From Saprospiraceae bacterium (GTDB lineage: Bacteria; Bacteroidota; Bacteroidia; Chitinophagales; Saprospiraceae), in contig JADKAA010000029.1 in the NCBI GenBank assembly GCA_016715465.1, positions 2,294,001 through 2,358,000 on the forward strand: a stretch of DNA of 64,000 nt, in the 5' to 3' direction. Position 1 is the stretch's first letter. The number at the start of each line of letters is the position of its first letter. The notes under the pieces are model-generated. The model saw nothing but the letters and a program-made list of their open reading frames with translations, was not told where the DNA came from and searched no databases. Of this stretch, positions 45,437 to 54,650 are shown piece after piece. The position numbers and the translations under genes are program-made.

Positions 45437-48400
45437 TTATTTGGACAACAATTCAAAAATTCTGGGTTTATCATTATTCATTAAGGCCCATAAATAATAC
45501 GTTTTTCCTGATAAATAGAGATCAAGATGTTTGGCTTCACCCCGCAAATCAAGGCCACTCTTATAAGGGGGCACCCATTCAAAAGAATTTCCCCCTTTGT
45601 TTAGCAACACATCCCCTGCAAATCCGTCAAGCCGGCCGAACTGCGGCAAATATACACTCTTGTTACCGCCAGGAATGATATCGGTAAAACCATCTTTGTT
45701 TAAATCTGCAAATGCAGCACAGCTAAGAGATGAAATCTGCATTTCTTCTGGCAGTGTCATGGGCTTGAATTTACCCTTGCCGTCATTGACCAGGATGATG
45801 GACTGAAAATAAGCCGCGTTCCATTTTATCCCCTTCGACAAGGCCTTTTGACCAACCAATTCTTCAATGGTTTTTGTGGCATACTCTGCGTGTTTCAGGT
45901 TGTTTTTTTTCAGCGAGGGCAATTGCTCCATAAACTCCCTTTTCATCATCACAGGAAGGTCTTTGCCTTTTATGTTTCGGGTCAATATTTTATCGATGGT
46001 CTTGTTTTCATCAAAATCCCCAACCCATTGTGAAAGTGGGTGGGCAGAAAGATAGGAATTGGTTCCCTGGTTTCCACAAAGCAGATCCTGGTCACCATCA
46101 TTGTCCAGGTCAAAAGCGCCGACATAAGACCACATGCCAGTCAATGCGCCATCAATGGCATTTTTCACCTCTTTTATACCTCCCTTTTCTGTTCTGAAAA
46201 TTCTAATTTTCCCCCAGGTTGTTGCCAGCACCAGTTCGTTTGTCAAATCTCCGTCAATGTCAACCAACACCGCTGAAGTGACAAAACCTGCAGAGACTAG
46301 TTCCGGACATACGGAATCCCCTACGCTATCAAAAAAACCTTTCCCGTTGTTTTTATATAAATAATTTACCGGTGGTTCTCCATATTTCAATGGGTAACTC
46401 CTGCTTCCTACAAATAAATCCAGATCTCCGTCTTTATCATAGTCAAATGGCAGACAAAGCGATGTATTCATGCCGTTGGCCGGCAGCGCACGGGTAGAAA
46501 GTTCAAATATGAGTTTGCCTTTATTGATGTAGATTCTGTCCTGCATTTCTCTGGTAAGCGGCGCGCTGTGATTTCCGCCCGATCCGACAAAGAGATCCAT
46601 GTCGCCATCGTTATCGGCATCAAAAAAGGCAGCAGCGGTATCTTCAAATTCCGTTTGGGGAAAAATAGTGGTATCTGCCCTCAGGCTTTTGCCCTGCGAC
46701 AAATAAAATGTGGGGCGACTACCTTTTCCTGAACCTGTATAGATATCCGGCAGTCCGTCTCCATTGACATCTGCCTTCGCGTATGCGGGTCCCTCTTTGC
46801 TCAGCATTTCAAATAAGCCCCTTTCATAATAAAAGTCAATATGGTCGTCTTCTTTGTGTGGTCTCAATCCAACCAATTCAACTGGTTTGAAATAGGTGGA
46901 TTCCCGGAAAGGTCTTATGCCTTTTTTGAATGCGGCCGTTTTTTGGTCAACGTTTATTTTTTTATTAATGCCTGGCTTGATCAGGCTTGTAACCCTGAGG
47001 TCTGGCCATTCAACACTAAGGGAGTCAATGAGGCTGTCTTTACCAAGGCCAAAGGTCAGTGAATAGTCCACAGAAGACTGGAAGCCCCTTGCCGGCATGA
47101 CTTCTCTAACTTGTTTCCTTCCTTGTGTATAGACAGTTACCTTTCCTCCTATGGCTTGGGTATTGCCTTTTATTCCTTTTAGTGTTACAGACAGATAATT
47201 GTTTTTGGAGGTTGCGTTGTTTCGATACACAAAACATGGCTGATTTACATTGCTCACGACCATGTCCAAATCTCCGTCGTTGTCCAGGTCTCCATAAGCA
47301 GCACCATTTGAATAACTGGGTGTAGCCAAGCCCCAGTTTATTGCCTCATCCTTAAATCTCAGCTTACCCAGGTTATGGTATGCTTTATTGGGTATGGGTG
47401 TGGAAGGCATAAGCCCAACTATGGTATCCAATTTTTCCTTTTTGCCGCTAAGCACCATGCGCTGCATGACATCGTTGGCAAAAAAATCAATAAAATCCTG
47501 GTCTATGACGTCCTTGTAAATGCCATTGCACACAATGATGTCCTGTAAGCCATCGTTATCTGCATCAAAAATCAAGGCTCCCCAACTCCAGTCAGAACCG
47601 CTGATGCCGGCCATGTTTGCTATCTCCGTAAAGCTGCCATCCCCTTTGTTTAGTTGCATTGCATTTTGCACATACTGGTGGTAAAAACCTTTGGATTCTT
47701 TAAGGTTATATACATCGATGCCTTCAAATGAGGTGGTGCGTTTAATTCTCACATCTTCATCCGGGAGCATGTCGGTAGCAAAAATATCCATGCAACCGTC
47801 GTTGTTAATGTCCGCAAGGTCAGACCCCATGGAAGACATACTTATGTGCCCGATTCTTTCTTCAAGTTGTTCACTGAATCGTCCGTTTTTCTGGTTGATG
47901 TAGAGGTAATCCTTTTCAAAAAAATCATTGCTGATATAAATGTCAGGCCAACTGTCATTGTTGACATCACCTACGGAGATGCCCAACCCAAAACCAATCA
48001 GACTTCCATAAATGCCGGCACCGGCACTTTCATCTTTGAAAACGCCATTGTCATTGCGGAGCAACTTATCTCCTCCACCTTTCAAAAATTCTCGGACATC
48101 CCAGTCCTCTGCCCTCAATTCGCGTTTGTTGGAATAATTGAGGGTGTTTACCGGAATAAAACTGTTGTTGAGGATATAGGCATCCAGGTCTCCGTCTTTG
48201 TCGTAATCAAAAAATGCTGCATGGGTGGTATATCCCTTGTCATCAAGTCCATATTCAGCTGCCTTTTCGGTAAACGTAAGGTCCTTATTGTTGAGGTAGA
48301 GTTTATTGGCAGTTTCTGTTCCACTTTGGTATCCGGCATTGCATACATATATGTCCAGCCAGCCATCGGCATTGATATCGACCATCACGACGCCGGTACT

Positions 48401-48757
48401 CCAGGTTTTTGGTGTGCTTCCGAAAGCTTTTACAGAAATATCCTCAAATCGAAATGCTCCTTTGTTGAGGTAGAGTTTGTTTTCGCCCATATTGGATGTG
48501 AGAAAGACATCTGAAAGACCATCATTGTTGATGTCACCGATAGCCACGCCGCCACCATTGTAAAAATTGCGGTAATTGAAGATGTTGAACCGGTCGGTAT
48601 TTTCAACCTTATTGATAAAATTGATGCCCGTTTCCTCCTGCCCCATAAGGGAAAATAATGTGTTTTCAGGTCCGGCAAATTTATCATTCGCATCTTTGTC
48701 ATTGTGACAGGCTGATAGCAGTAAAATACCTAAAATAAAAATAAACGCTCTTTTCAA
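45437..48757 (-). CDS. FG-GAP/VCBS and ASPIC/UnbV repeat lipoprotein 1
   Basis: The 1106-residue product has a lipoprotein signal (MKRAFIFILGILLLSAC, cysteine 17). The N-terminal half is an FG-GAP propeller (DINNDGLSDVFLTSN, DKDGDLDAYILNN), followed by an ASPIC/UnbV domain (AIGGKVTVYTQGRKQVRE, then SVEWPDLR) and a second propeller. Architecture and length match the downstream gene, so the pair arose by duplication. It lies downstream of susD beyond an intrinsic terminator (48777-48795), so its level may be lower than susCD or rely on read-through. Confidence 0.9.
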   Translation of the reverse strand: MKRAFIFILGILLLSACHNDKDANDKFAGPENTLFSLMGQEETGINFINKVENTDRFNIFNYRNFYNGGGVAIGDINNDGLSDVFLTSNMGENKLYLNKGAFRFEDISVKAFGSTPKTWSTGVVMVDINADGWLDIYVCNAGYQSGTETANKLYLNNKDLTFTEKAAEYGLDDKGYTTHAAFFDYDKDGDLDAYILNNSFIPVNTLNYSNKRELRAEDWDVREFLKGGGDKLLRNDNGVFKDESAGAGIYGSLIGFGLGISVGDVNNDSWPDIYISNDFFEKDYLYINQKNGRFSEQLEERIGHISMSSMGSDLADINNDGCMDIFATDMLPDEDVRIKRTTSFEGIDVYNLKESKGFYHQYVQNAMQLNKGDGSFTEIANMAGISGSDWSWGALIFDADNDGLQDIIVCNGIYKDVIDQDFIDFFANDVMQRMVLSGKKEKLDTIVGLMPSTPIPNKAYHNLGKLRFKDEAINWGLATPSYSNGAAYGDLDNDGDLDMVVSNVNQPCFVYRNNATSKNNYLSVTLKGIKGNTQAIGGKVTVYTQGRKQVREVMPARGFQSSVDYSLTFGLGKDSLIDSLSVEWPDLRVTSLIKPGINKKINVDQKTAAFKKGIRPFRESTYFKPVELVGLRPHKEDDHIDFYYERGLFEMLSKEGPAYAKADVNGDGLPDIYTGSGKGSRPTFYLSQGKSLRADTTIFPQTEFEDTAAAFFDADNDGDMDLFVGSGGNHSAPLTREMQDRIYINKGKLIFELSTRALPANGMNTSLCLPFDYDKDGDLDLFVGSRSYPLKYGEPPVNYLYKNNGKGFFDSVGDSVCPELVSAGFVTSAVLVDIDGDLTNELVLATTWGKIRIFRTEKGGIKEVKNAIDGALTGMWSYVGAFDLDNDGDQDLLCGNQGTNSYLSAHPLSQWVGDFDENKTIDKILTRNIKGKDLPVMMKREFMEQLPSLKKNNLKHAEYATKTIEELVGQKALSKGIKWNAAYFQSIILVNDGKGKFKPMTLPEEMQISSLSCAAFADLNKDGFTDIIPGGNKSVYLPQFGRLDGFAGDVLLNKGGNSFEWVPPYKSGLDLRGEAKHLDLYLSGKTYYLWALMNNDKPRIFELLSK

Positions 48758-48776
48758 TATACTTATAAAATAAAAA

Positions 48777-48795
48777 GGGGGAGCATAGCTCCCCC
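48777..48795 (-). terminator. Intrinsic terminator between susD and the UnbV lipoprotein genes
   Basis: GGGGGAGC and GCTCCCCC form a perfect 8-bp stem with a 3-base loop. In the minus-strand transcript it is followed by UUUUUAUUUU. It lies 23 bp after the susD stop, so it should limit transcription into the two lipoprotein genes. Confidence 0.85.
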
Positions 48796-48818
48796 GTCAA
48801 CAAAATAATTATTATTCA

Positions 48819-50324
48819 TTAATAACCTGGATTCTGCTTCAGGTTTGGATTTGATGCCAAAGACTGCGTAGGAATGGGGAACAATAAGCGCTCTTTTCCG
48901 GATGCAGCTTTTTCTTCCCATGCAGTAAGGAACTTACCAAAACGAATCAGGTCAGATCTCCTGTGACCTTCCCAGTACAATTCACGTCCTCTTTCTGCCA
49001 ATAACGTTTCTGCTGATAAGGAAGCCAAAGTTGTTGCACCTCGTTTGGTCCTGAGTTCATTTACCAGGTCAAGTGCAGGTCCGTTTTGACCGGTACGTAG
49101 CAATGCTTCTGCCTTCATCAACAATACATCGGCATAACGGTAGTAAACGTAGTCGTTATCACAGTTGTCTCCACTCTTGTAATCGATTGGGTATTTTATA
49201 ACCCTGATACCGGTAACTTCGAGGTTTGCGCCTGATTCCTTGATGGCCACTTCTTTGGTGAAAAACAGTGGGTTACCTTTCCTGTCCTGAAGTGGCTTGC
49301 CATCCTTGTCAAACTGCTGGCCAAAAAGGAAACCTGCATTGATACCTGAAACATCAGTCATACCGGTATAGTCTGCCTTCTTTCGAAGATCGCTATCTTC
49401 AAAGGAGTTATACAAATCACCCAATGTGGTAAAACCATTCCAACCGGAAGGGTTTTGGTTATAATGCAGGGTGCAAAACCATCTCGACCTCACGTTGCCT
49501 GAAGAAACACCACCAATGTTTTCCGCAGTCCAGATGTTTTCAGAAGAGATCGCATCATTTTTCGGTGCGAAGTTGTCAAAATAGTTGTCTTCCAACTGGT
49601 ACTTACCTGATCCAATAAGCTGGTCAGCAACAGCAACCACGGCGTTCATATCGGCAGCGGCAAAAGTTGGTGCTTCGCGGTTGAGGTAGGCACCTTTGTT
49701 CAACAGCGCCTTCATCTTTAATACCCGGGCAGCATCTTTATTGGCCCTGTTGGTAGGTCCTGCAGGGAGGTCATTGATAATGGCGTCCATTTCTGCCACT
49801 ACAAAATCAACTGTTTCCTGAGGTCCCAATACCTTTGCATCCTCGAGTAAGCTTGATCCTGCATCCCTGAAAGGAACCTGACCCCAGCCATCGAGAACGG
49901 AAAGCATGACAAAAGCACGGAGGTACCTTGCTTCAGCAGCTTGCTGAGGTGTAGGATCAAACTGCAATAAATTGGTAGTAGAATAAACTACCTGCAACAT
50001 TTCGCTGAAGGTGCTGGTAAGGAAGGAGTGATCTGGCGTCCATGTATGGGCGTGCAATGATCTCCAAATTCCGTTGTCGTCCCAGTCCGGACCCCTGGTT
50101 GGGCCCATGGCAGCGTCTGATGTATGTTCCTGGGCAGCCCAAAAACGCGACTGATCCTGATAAGGCAGTTTCAAGCCGTCATACGCTGCCAGAAGCAAGG
50201 CATCCACTTTAACCAGCTTAGATGCCTGGTCATTTGTCAGGTCTTCTCTAAGTTCTTCTTTCAGGTCCGTACAAGCCTGAAAGGACAAGAAGACCAGCAA
50301 CAATAATATTATATTAAATTTCAT
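48819..50324 (-). CDS. susD: SusD/RagB-family nutrient-binding outer-membrane lipoprotein
   Basis: The product of about 501 residues starts MKFNIILLLLVFLSF, with lipobox FQAC (cysteine 18). The longer open frame to 50423 is rejected because it would bury this signal. The N-terminal TPR-like helices (EARYLRAFVMLSVLDGWGQV) and the C-terminal SusD signature (YRYADVLLMKAEALLRTGQN, then GRELYWEGHRRSDLIRFGKF) are clear. SusD proteins form the lid of the SusC channel and capture glycans, peptides or other polymers. It starts 17 bp after the susC stop, in the same operon. Confidence 0.93.
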   Translation of the reverse strand: MKFNIILLLLVFLSFQACTDLKEELREDLTNDQASKLVKVDALLLAAYDGLKLPYQDQSRFWAAQEHTSDAAMGPTRGPDWDDNGIWRSLHAHTWTPDHSFLTSTFSEMLQVVYSTTNLLQFDPTPQQAAEARYLRAFVMLSVLDGWGQVPFRDAGSSLLEDAKVLGPQETVDFVVAEMDAIINDLPAGPTNRANKDAARVLKMKALLNKGAYLNREAPTFAAADMNAVVAVADQLIGSGKYQLEDNYFDNFAPKNDAISSENIWTAENIGGVSSGNVRSRWFCTLHYNQNPSGWNGFTTLGDLYNSFEDSDLRKKADYTGMTDVSGINAGFLFGQQFDKDGKPLQDRKGNPLFFTKEVAIKESGANLEVTGIRVIKYPIDYKSGDNCDNDYVYYRYADVLLMKAEALLRTGQNGPALDLVNELRTKRGATTLASLSAETLLAERGRELYWEGHRRSDLIRFGKFLTAWEEKAASGKERLLFPIPTQSLASNPNLKQNPGY

Positions 50325-50340
50325 GTGATGAATATTTTTT

Positions 50341-52256
50341 TTAGAATGAAACATTGATTCCGAAAATAAATGATTTTGCAGAAGGGTATGGAATATATTC
50401 AATACCTGAAGAAGGAACACCATTTCTGAGGTTCACGGTATTTACTTCCGGATCAAAACCACTGTAATCTGTAATTACCAGCAAATTCTGACCTGTAAGT
50501 GACAACCTTACGTTGGAAAGTTTTGAAACTTTGCCCAGGTTGTAAGCCAAAGTGGCATTTGCCAATTTCACAAAGTCACCATTTTCAATATACCTGGATG
50601 AAGAGGCAATCGGATTGGCGGTACTTTCTTTGATGCTTCCTTCCAGTAATGCTGCATCGATATTTCTGTTGCCAAGGTTGCCAATTGGGATGACAGACAT
50701 AGCTGTATTGTTGTACAACTGGTGACCAAAAGCTCCGTTAACATTCATATTGAATGATAGCTTGCTGATTTCCAAACCAGTAGAAACACCCAAAATGATG
50801 TTGGCATTTGGATCGCCCAAAGGATATAATTTATCACCATCATCTGTATAGGTGCTTGATCCAGATTCATCGAGGCCCTTGTATTCTCTTACAAAGAAGG
50901 TATTCAATGCGTAGCCATTTTTCATTTCCTGGATATATGCACCGGATGAACCCTGACCAAACAGATTACCTGTAAGAATTGGAGGACCTGAGTAGTTCCT
51001 GAATTCATTTTTCAGGAATGAAATGTTACCTCCGAGGTTCCATGCAAAATTAGCTTTATTTACAATTTGCGCATTCAAGCCCAATTCAAGACCAGTGTTG
51101 GCAACCTCGCCATTGATGTTTTTCCATGCCCTCACTGCAGGACCAGGTTCAGACACTGAAGGGTCCAGCAACAAATCATTGGTTACGCGGCTGTAATAAT
51201 CAATTGTACCTGTAAGTACGTTGTTCATAAGACCAAAATCAAGACCAACGTTTAAGGTGGTTGATGATTCCCATTTGAGATCAGGATTGGCTACGTTTTC
51301 GAGGATGGTACCACCGTTTTCAGTAAGACCATATCTTTCCTGAGCAGAACCGGCAGGGAATTCCTGATTACCGGTTTTACCCCAACCCAACCTCAGTTTA
51401 AGGTCGCTTACATTTTCTGAATCAGACAAAAAGTCTTCTGCTTTTAGGTTCCAGGAAGCACCCAATGAAGGGAAGATACCATATTTGTTATTGGTACCAA
51501 ATTTAGATGATCCGTCTGCCCTCAAAGTAGCAGTGATGTTGTACTTACCATTGATACCAATGTTGGCCCTTCCAAAGTATGACTGCAACTCGCTGATTGG
51601 GTCTGCGTATGAAATAAACCTCTTATTGGCATTTGCACTGTTTTGCACTGCATTGGTGTTGTCAAAGTCAAGCACTGCAAAACCCCTTCCTGCCAGGGCA
51701 TATCCTTTGAAATCAAATTTCTGATATTCATAACCGCCGATGAGGTCGAGGGTAATGTTATCGTTGATGGCTTTGTTGTAATTTAAGGTATGAGACTGAA
51801 TGGTTGATAACAATTCGTTGTTGGCCATACCTGCCAATCCCAAGTCCGTAACGCCCTGAACATTCACTTTACCGGAAATGGCTCCTCTGGTGTTGCCCAG
51901 CCCATAATTGATGCCCAATCTGTATCGGTAAATCAGATTATCGGTGATGTTCCAGTATGGAGAAACATTGGCCAGTGTAGTGGTTGTCTTGGCAGATTCA
52001 AAGTGCCCATCCAGCAGGTTAAGCGGGTTGATGGTTGTTTCACCCACCAGTGGATTGTTTTTACCTGTGGTAAATTCGCCCGTACTTGTGGTAAGTGGTA
52101 CCGTTGGATTCCACTGAAGTGCCTGACCAATCAGGTTACCGGTAAACCCTGCATCGGTAGAGATCGGTGCAATGTCTTCTACAGTCTGGCTGGCGATCAA
52201 CATCGCATCAACACCAATTTTACCATCTAGTAATTTAAAGTTGGAAGTAAATGATC
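50341..52256 (-). CDS. susC: SusC-type TonB-dependent transporter, C-terminal barrel part (after frameshift)
   Basis: This frame encodes the remaining beta-barrel of the SusC protein whose N-terminal part is 52227-53297. Reading through 52256 restores KRYTGSFTSNFKLLDGKIGV, a typical barrel strand pair, if one G is added to the run GG (CC at 52256-52257). The product ends with the expected terminal strand (SFIFGINVSF, aromatic last residue). It includes SusC-family segments GRANIGINGKYNITATLRAD and LKLRLGWGKTGNQEFP. An internal ATG near 52203 opens the frame but is not a plausible native start. The transporter imports oligomers captured by SusD, powered by TonB. Confidence 0.9.
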
Positions 52257-53297
52257 CGTGTACCTTTTAATACCTGTTTCTTTCACTACACCTCTTACGT
52301 CCTGATAACCTGCAGAAAATCTGTAAGTAGAGTTGTCGGAACCACCACCAACTGAAAGGTTGTAATTCTGGTTGGACCCATTCTGTGTGATCTCATCGAA
52401 AGCGTCAACTGTTGACCTGCCATCGCCTGAAGAAAGGCTATATCTGGTCAAAGCAGCACGATACTCATCACCGGTAAGTACATCGTATTTTTTTAGTACG
52501 GAACTGGTGCCAAAACCAATGTTCAGGTCCACTTTAGGCGCTCCGGATTTTGCTTTCTTTGTAGTAATGAGGATAACCCCATTGGATGCCCTTGAACCAT
52601 AAATGGCAGCAGAGGAAGCATCTTTCAACACATCTATGGATGCAATGTCAGATGGGTTGATAAAATTAAGTGGGTTGGAGTTTGCAATCGATCCAAGGTC
52701 TGATGACAACAAAGAAGCTTTTGCAGTTCTGCCATCGAGTGGCACACCATCCACTACGTAAAGTGGACTGGCACCTGCCCTGATGGAGTTGTTACCCCTG
52801 ATCTTTACGGTAGCTGCACCGCCCGGCTGACCACTGTTGTTGATCATGTTCACACCGGCAACCCTGTTCTGCAACAGTTGGTCAGCAGATGTAACAATAC
52901 CCTGGTTGAACTCCTTTTCTTTCAAAGAAGCCACAGCTCCTGTTACATCGCGCTTTTTCTGGGTTCCATAACCTACCACAACTACTTCGTCGAGGAGTGC
53001 ACCTTCAGCAAGAGCAATGTCAATGTTTCCAGATGCGCCTACGGCAGCCTCCTGATTGGCATATCCCGTATAGGAAAATACCAGGACAGATCCCACTGCG
53101 GTGCTGATGGAGTATGATCCGTCAATATCGGTAATGGTTCCTGTGGAAGAACCTTTTACCAAAACGTTTGCCCCGATCAGGGCGTCACCAGTTTTTGCAT
53201 CGGTGACTGTTCCCGTAACCGTCCGCTGTGCGTAGGTAAAGGATGCCCCCAACACAAAGACTGTAAGAAACAATAAGTTGGTTAGTGTTTTCTTCAT
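52227..53297 (-). CDS. susC: SusC-type TonB-dependent transporter, N-terminal part (ends at frameshift)
   Basis: The 356-residue frame begins with a signal peptide (MKKTLTNLLFLTVFVLGASF, cut after TYA). A carboxypeptidase-D-like regulatory domain follows (about 25-100; VTGTVTDAKTGDALIGANVL), then the TonB-box-like stretch DEVVVVGYGTQKKRD and the plug domain (VKIRGNNSIRAGASPLYVVD, then DVLKDASSAAIYGSRASNGV). It stops early at 52227 after a one-base loss near 52256, and the barrel continues in another frame. Together the two frames make a SusC of about 985 residues, the normal size. It is probably one functional gene or a recent lesion. A LacI-type operator lies about 280 bp upstream. Confidence 0.92.
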   Translation of the reverse strand: MKKTLTNLLFLTVFVLGASFTYAQRTVTGTVTDAKTGDALIGANVLVKGSSTGTITDIDGSYSISTAVGSVLVFSYTGYANQEAAVGASGNIDIALAEGALLDEVVVVGYGTQKKRDVTGAVASLKEKEFNQGIVTSADQLLQNRVAGVNMINNSGQPGGAATVKIRGNNSIRAGASPLYVVDGVPLDGRTAKASLLSSDLGSIANSNPLNFINPSDIASIDVLKDASSAAIYGSRASNGVILITTKKAKSGAPKVDLNIGFGTSSVLKKYDVLTGDEYRAALTRYSLSSGDGRSTVDAFDEITQNGSNQNYNLSVGGGSDNSTYRFSAGYQDVRGVVKETGIKRYTDHLLPTLNY

Positions 53298-53579
53298 GTG
53301 GCTTTTACAATTTTAGAATTTAGTTAATTAGTTAATATTTATAATTCACCTTAGTGAATCATAAGCTTACGATTTGCATAATTCTCATTTTCAACGATAT
53401 CGGTCAAATATTACATCAAAAAGCAAATATTTAACATAACGTTATAAAATATCTTTTCGCTTCTTTAACAGAATGCTACTTAATATTTCTCTACCATAGT
53501 GGTTTTAAAGTATTTTTTATCCCTGCAATAAGAAAGCAATGATAAGTATTATTTAATTATTAACAAATTAAAAATCGTT
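53298..53579. other. AT-rich susC upstream region
   Basis: No gene is seen in this spacer. It should hold the susC promoter, but no exact TAnnTTTG box is present on the minus strand; the nearest is TAATATTTG (near 53405-53413), with one extra spacer base. Confidence 0.4.
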
Positions 53580-53603
53580 GCAAACGTTTGCGCAAACGTT
53601 TGC
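53580..53603. promoter_or_regulatory. Tandem LacI-family operator
   Basis: Two abutting copies of the 12-bp palindrome GCAAACGTTTGC occupy 53580-53591 and 53592-53603. The CpG-centred form is typical of LacI/PurR-family operators. The right copy overlaps the -33 TTTG of the lacI promoter, so binding should repress the regulator itself; the left copy faces susC. The divergent LacI-family gene next to it is the likely binder. Confidence 0.8.
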
Positions 53604-53628
53604 TGTTAATAAAAAAGACCTATTTTTG
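53599..53628 (+). promoter_or_regulatory. Promoter of the LacI-family gene
   Basis: TTTG at 53599-53602 and TATTTTTG at 53621-53628 are 18 bp apart, close to the Bacteroidota consensus. The start codon begins only 5 bp after the -7 box, implying a leaderless or nearly leaderless mRNA. Confidence 0.7.
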
Positions 53629-53632
53629 ACCT

Positions 53633-54628
53633 ATGAACAAAATAACCATCAAAGACATTGCCCGCATGCTTTCAGTCTCCATTTCGACCGTTTCCCGAGC
53701 ATTGGCCGATCACCCGGATATTAGTGAAGAAACGAAAATCAGGGTGCGTAGTGTTGCCGAAAGGTTCAATTATCTACCCAATCTGCATGCCCGGTTTTTC
53801 CGAAAAAAAAATACCAAGATGATTGCCCTTATTCTGCCAGACTTCAACCGGTTTTTCATTCCCGACCTCATAGAAGGCATTGAAAATGTGGTAGAGACCT
53901 TTGGTTACCGACTCATTATTTTTCAGTCAAAAAACCAATACGAAGTGGAGGCCGACATCATCAAATATTGCCTTAGCTGGGTAGTAGAGGGTGTTTTGAT
54001 TTCTCTTTCAGAAAATACAACCTCCCTGGACCACTTGAAAATTCTGAAAGACAGCCAAATTCCGGTGGTCATCCTGGATAAAATTTTGCATTCAGCTGAC
54101 TACTCCACCGTCACCATCAACGATTATGCCGCTGCCTATGAAGCCACCAGGTCCATCCTGGAAAAGGGGAGACATAATGTGTTGGGCATCTTTGGACACG
54201 AAAATCTCTCCATAACCAAAGATCGTTTTGAAGGTTTTTCTGCAGCCATGAAAGACCATGGCCTTTTATGTACAGAACACAACTATTTAAAAATAAACCA
54301 CATCAAAATCTTAAACCATATTCTCAAGGCGAAGACCAGCTCGCAAAACTACAACGGACTCTTCATCATGACAGACGAATTGCTGGTTCAGAGCCTCAGC
54401 CACTTCCTGTCAATGGGTTTGCAAATACCCAGGGATCTGAGCATCGTCTCCATCAGTGATGGTACCTCCCCCTATTTTCTGTATCCAAACATAAGTCATA
54501 TCTTTCACTCCGGATACAGGATTGGTAATGCTGCCAGCCAACTGCTTTTTGACAGCATCCTAGATGGAAAAACAGCAGTGGAACACGTCGTTGAAAACAC
54601 CAACCTTATTGATCTTGGATCTCATTAA
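53633..54628 (+). CDS. LacI-family transcriptional regulator
   Basis: The 331-residue DNA-binding protein has an N-terminal LacI helix-turn-helix (about 3-23; KDIARMLSVSISTVSRALAD) and hinge region. A periplasmic-binding-protein-like effector domain follows (about 60-330; MIALILPDFNRFFIPDLIEG, then GIFGHENLSITKDRFEGF). It is divergent from susC and precedes a second outer-membrane receptor by 22 bp. The tandem palindrome at 53580-53603 is probably its operator. The effector is unknown, but most of the family sense sugars or nucleosides. Confidence 0.93.
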   Translation: MNKITIKDIARMLSVSISTVSRALADHPDISEETKIRVRSVAERFNYLPNLHARFFRKKNTKMIALILPDFNRFFIPDLIEGIENVVETFGYRLIIFQSKNQYEVEADIIKYCLSWVVEGVLISLSENTTSLDHLKILKDSQIPVVILDKILHSADYSTVTINDYAAAYEATRSILEKGRHNVLGIFGHENLSITKDRFEGFSAAMKDHGLLCTEHNYLKINHIKILNHILKAKTSSQNYNGLFIMTDELLVQSLSHFLSMGLQIPRDLSIVSISDGTSPYFLYPNISHIFHSGYRIGNAASQLLFDSILDGKTAVEHVVENTNLIDLGSH

Positions 54629-54650
54629 ATAAAATAAATCAAACCTTCTG

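Noticed and set aside
52220..52270. Programmed ribosomal frameshift in susC
   Set aside because: No slippery heptamer followed by a clear pseudoknot is visible, and the same kind of lesion occurs in two unrelated genes.
42127..53297. A classical polysaccharide utilisation locus
   Set aside because: No glycoside hydrolase, polysaccharide lyase or sulfatase gene is present; SusCD alone does not define the substrate.
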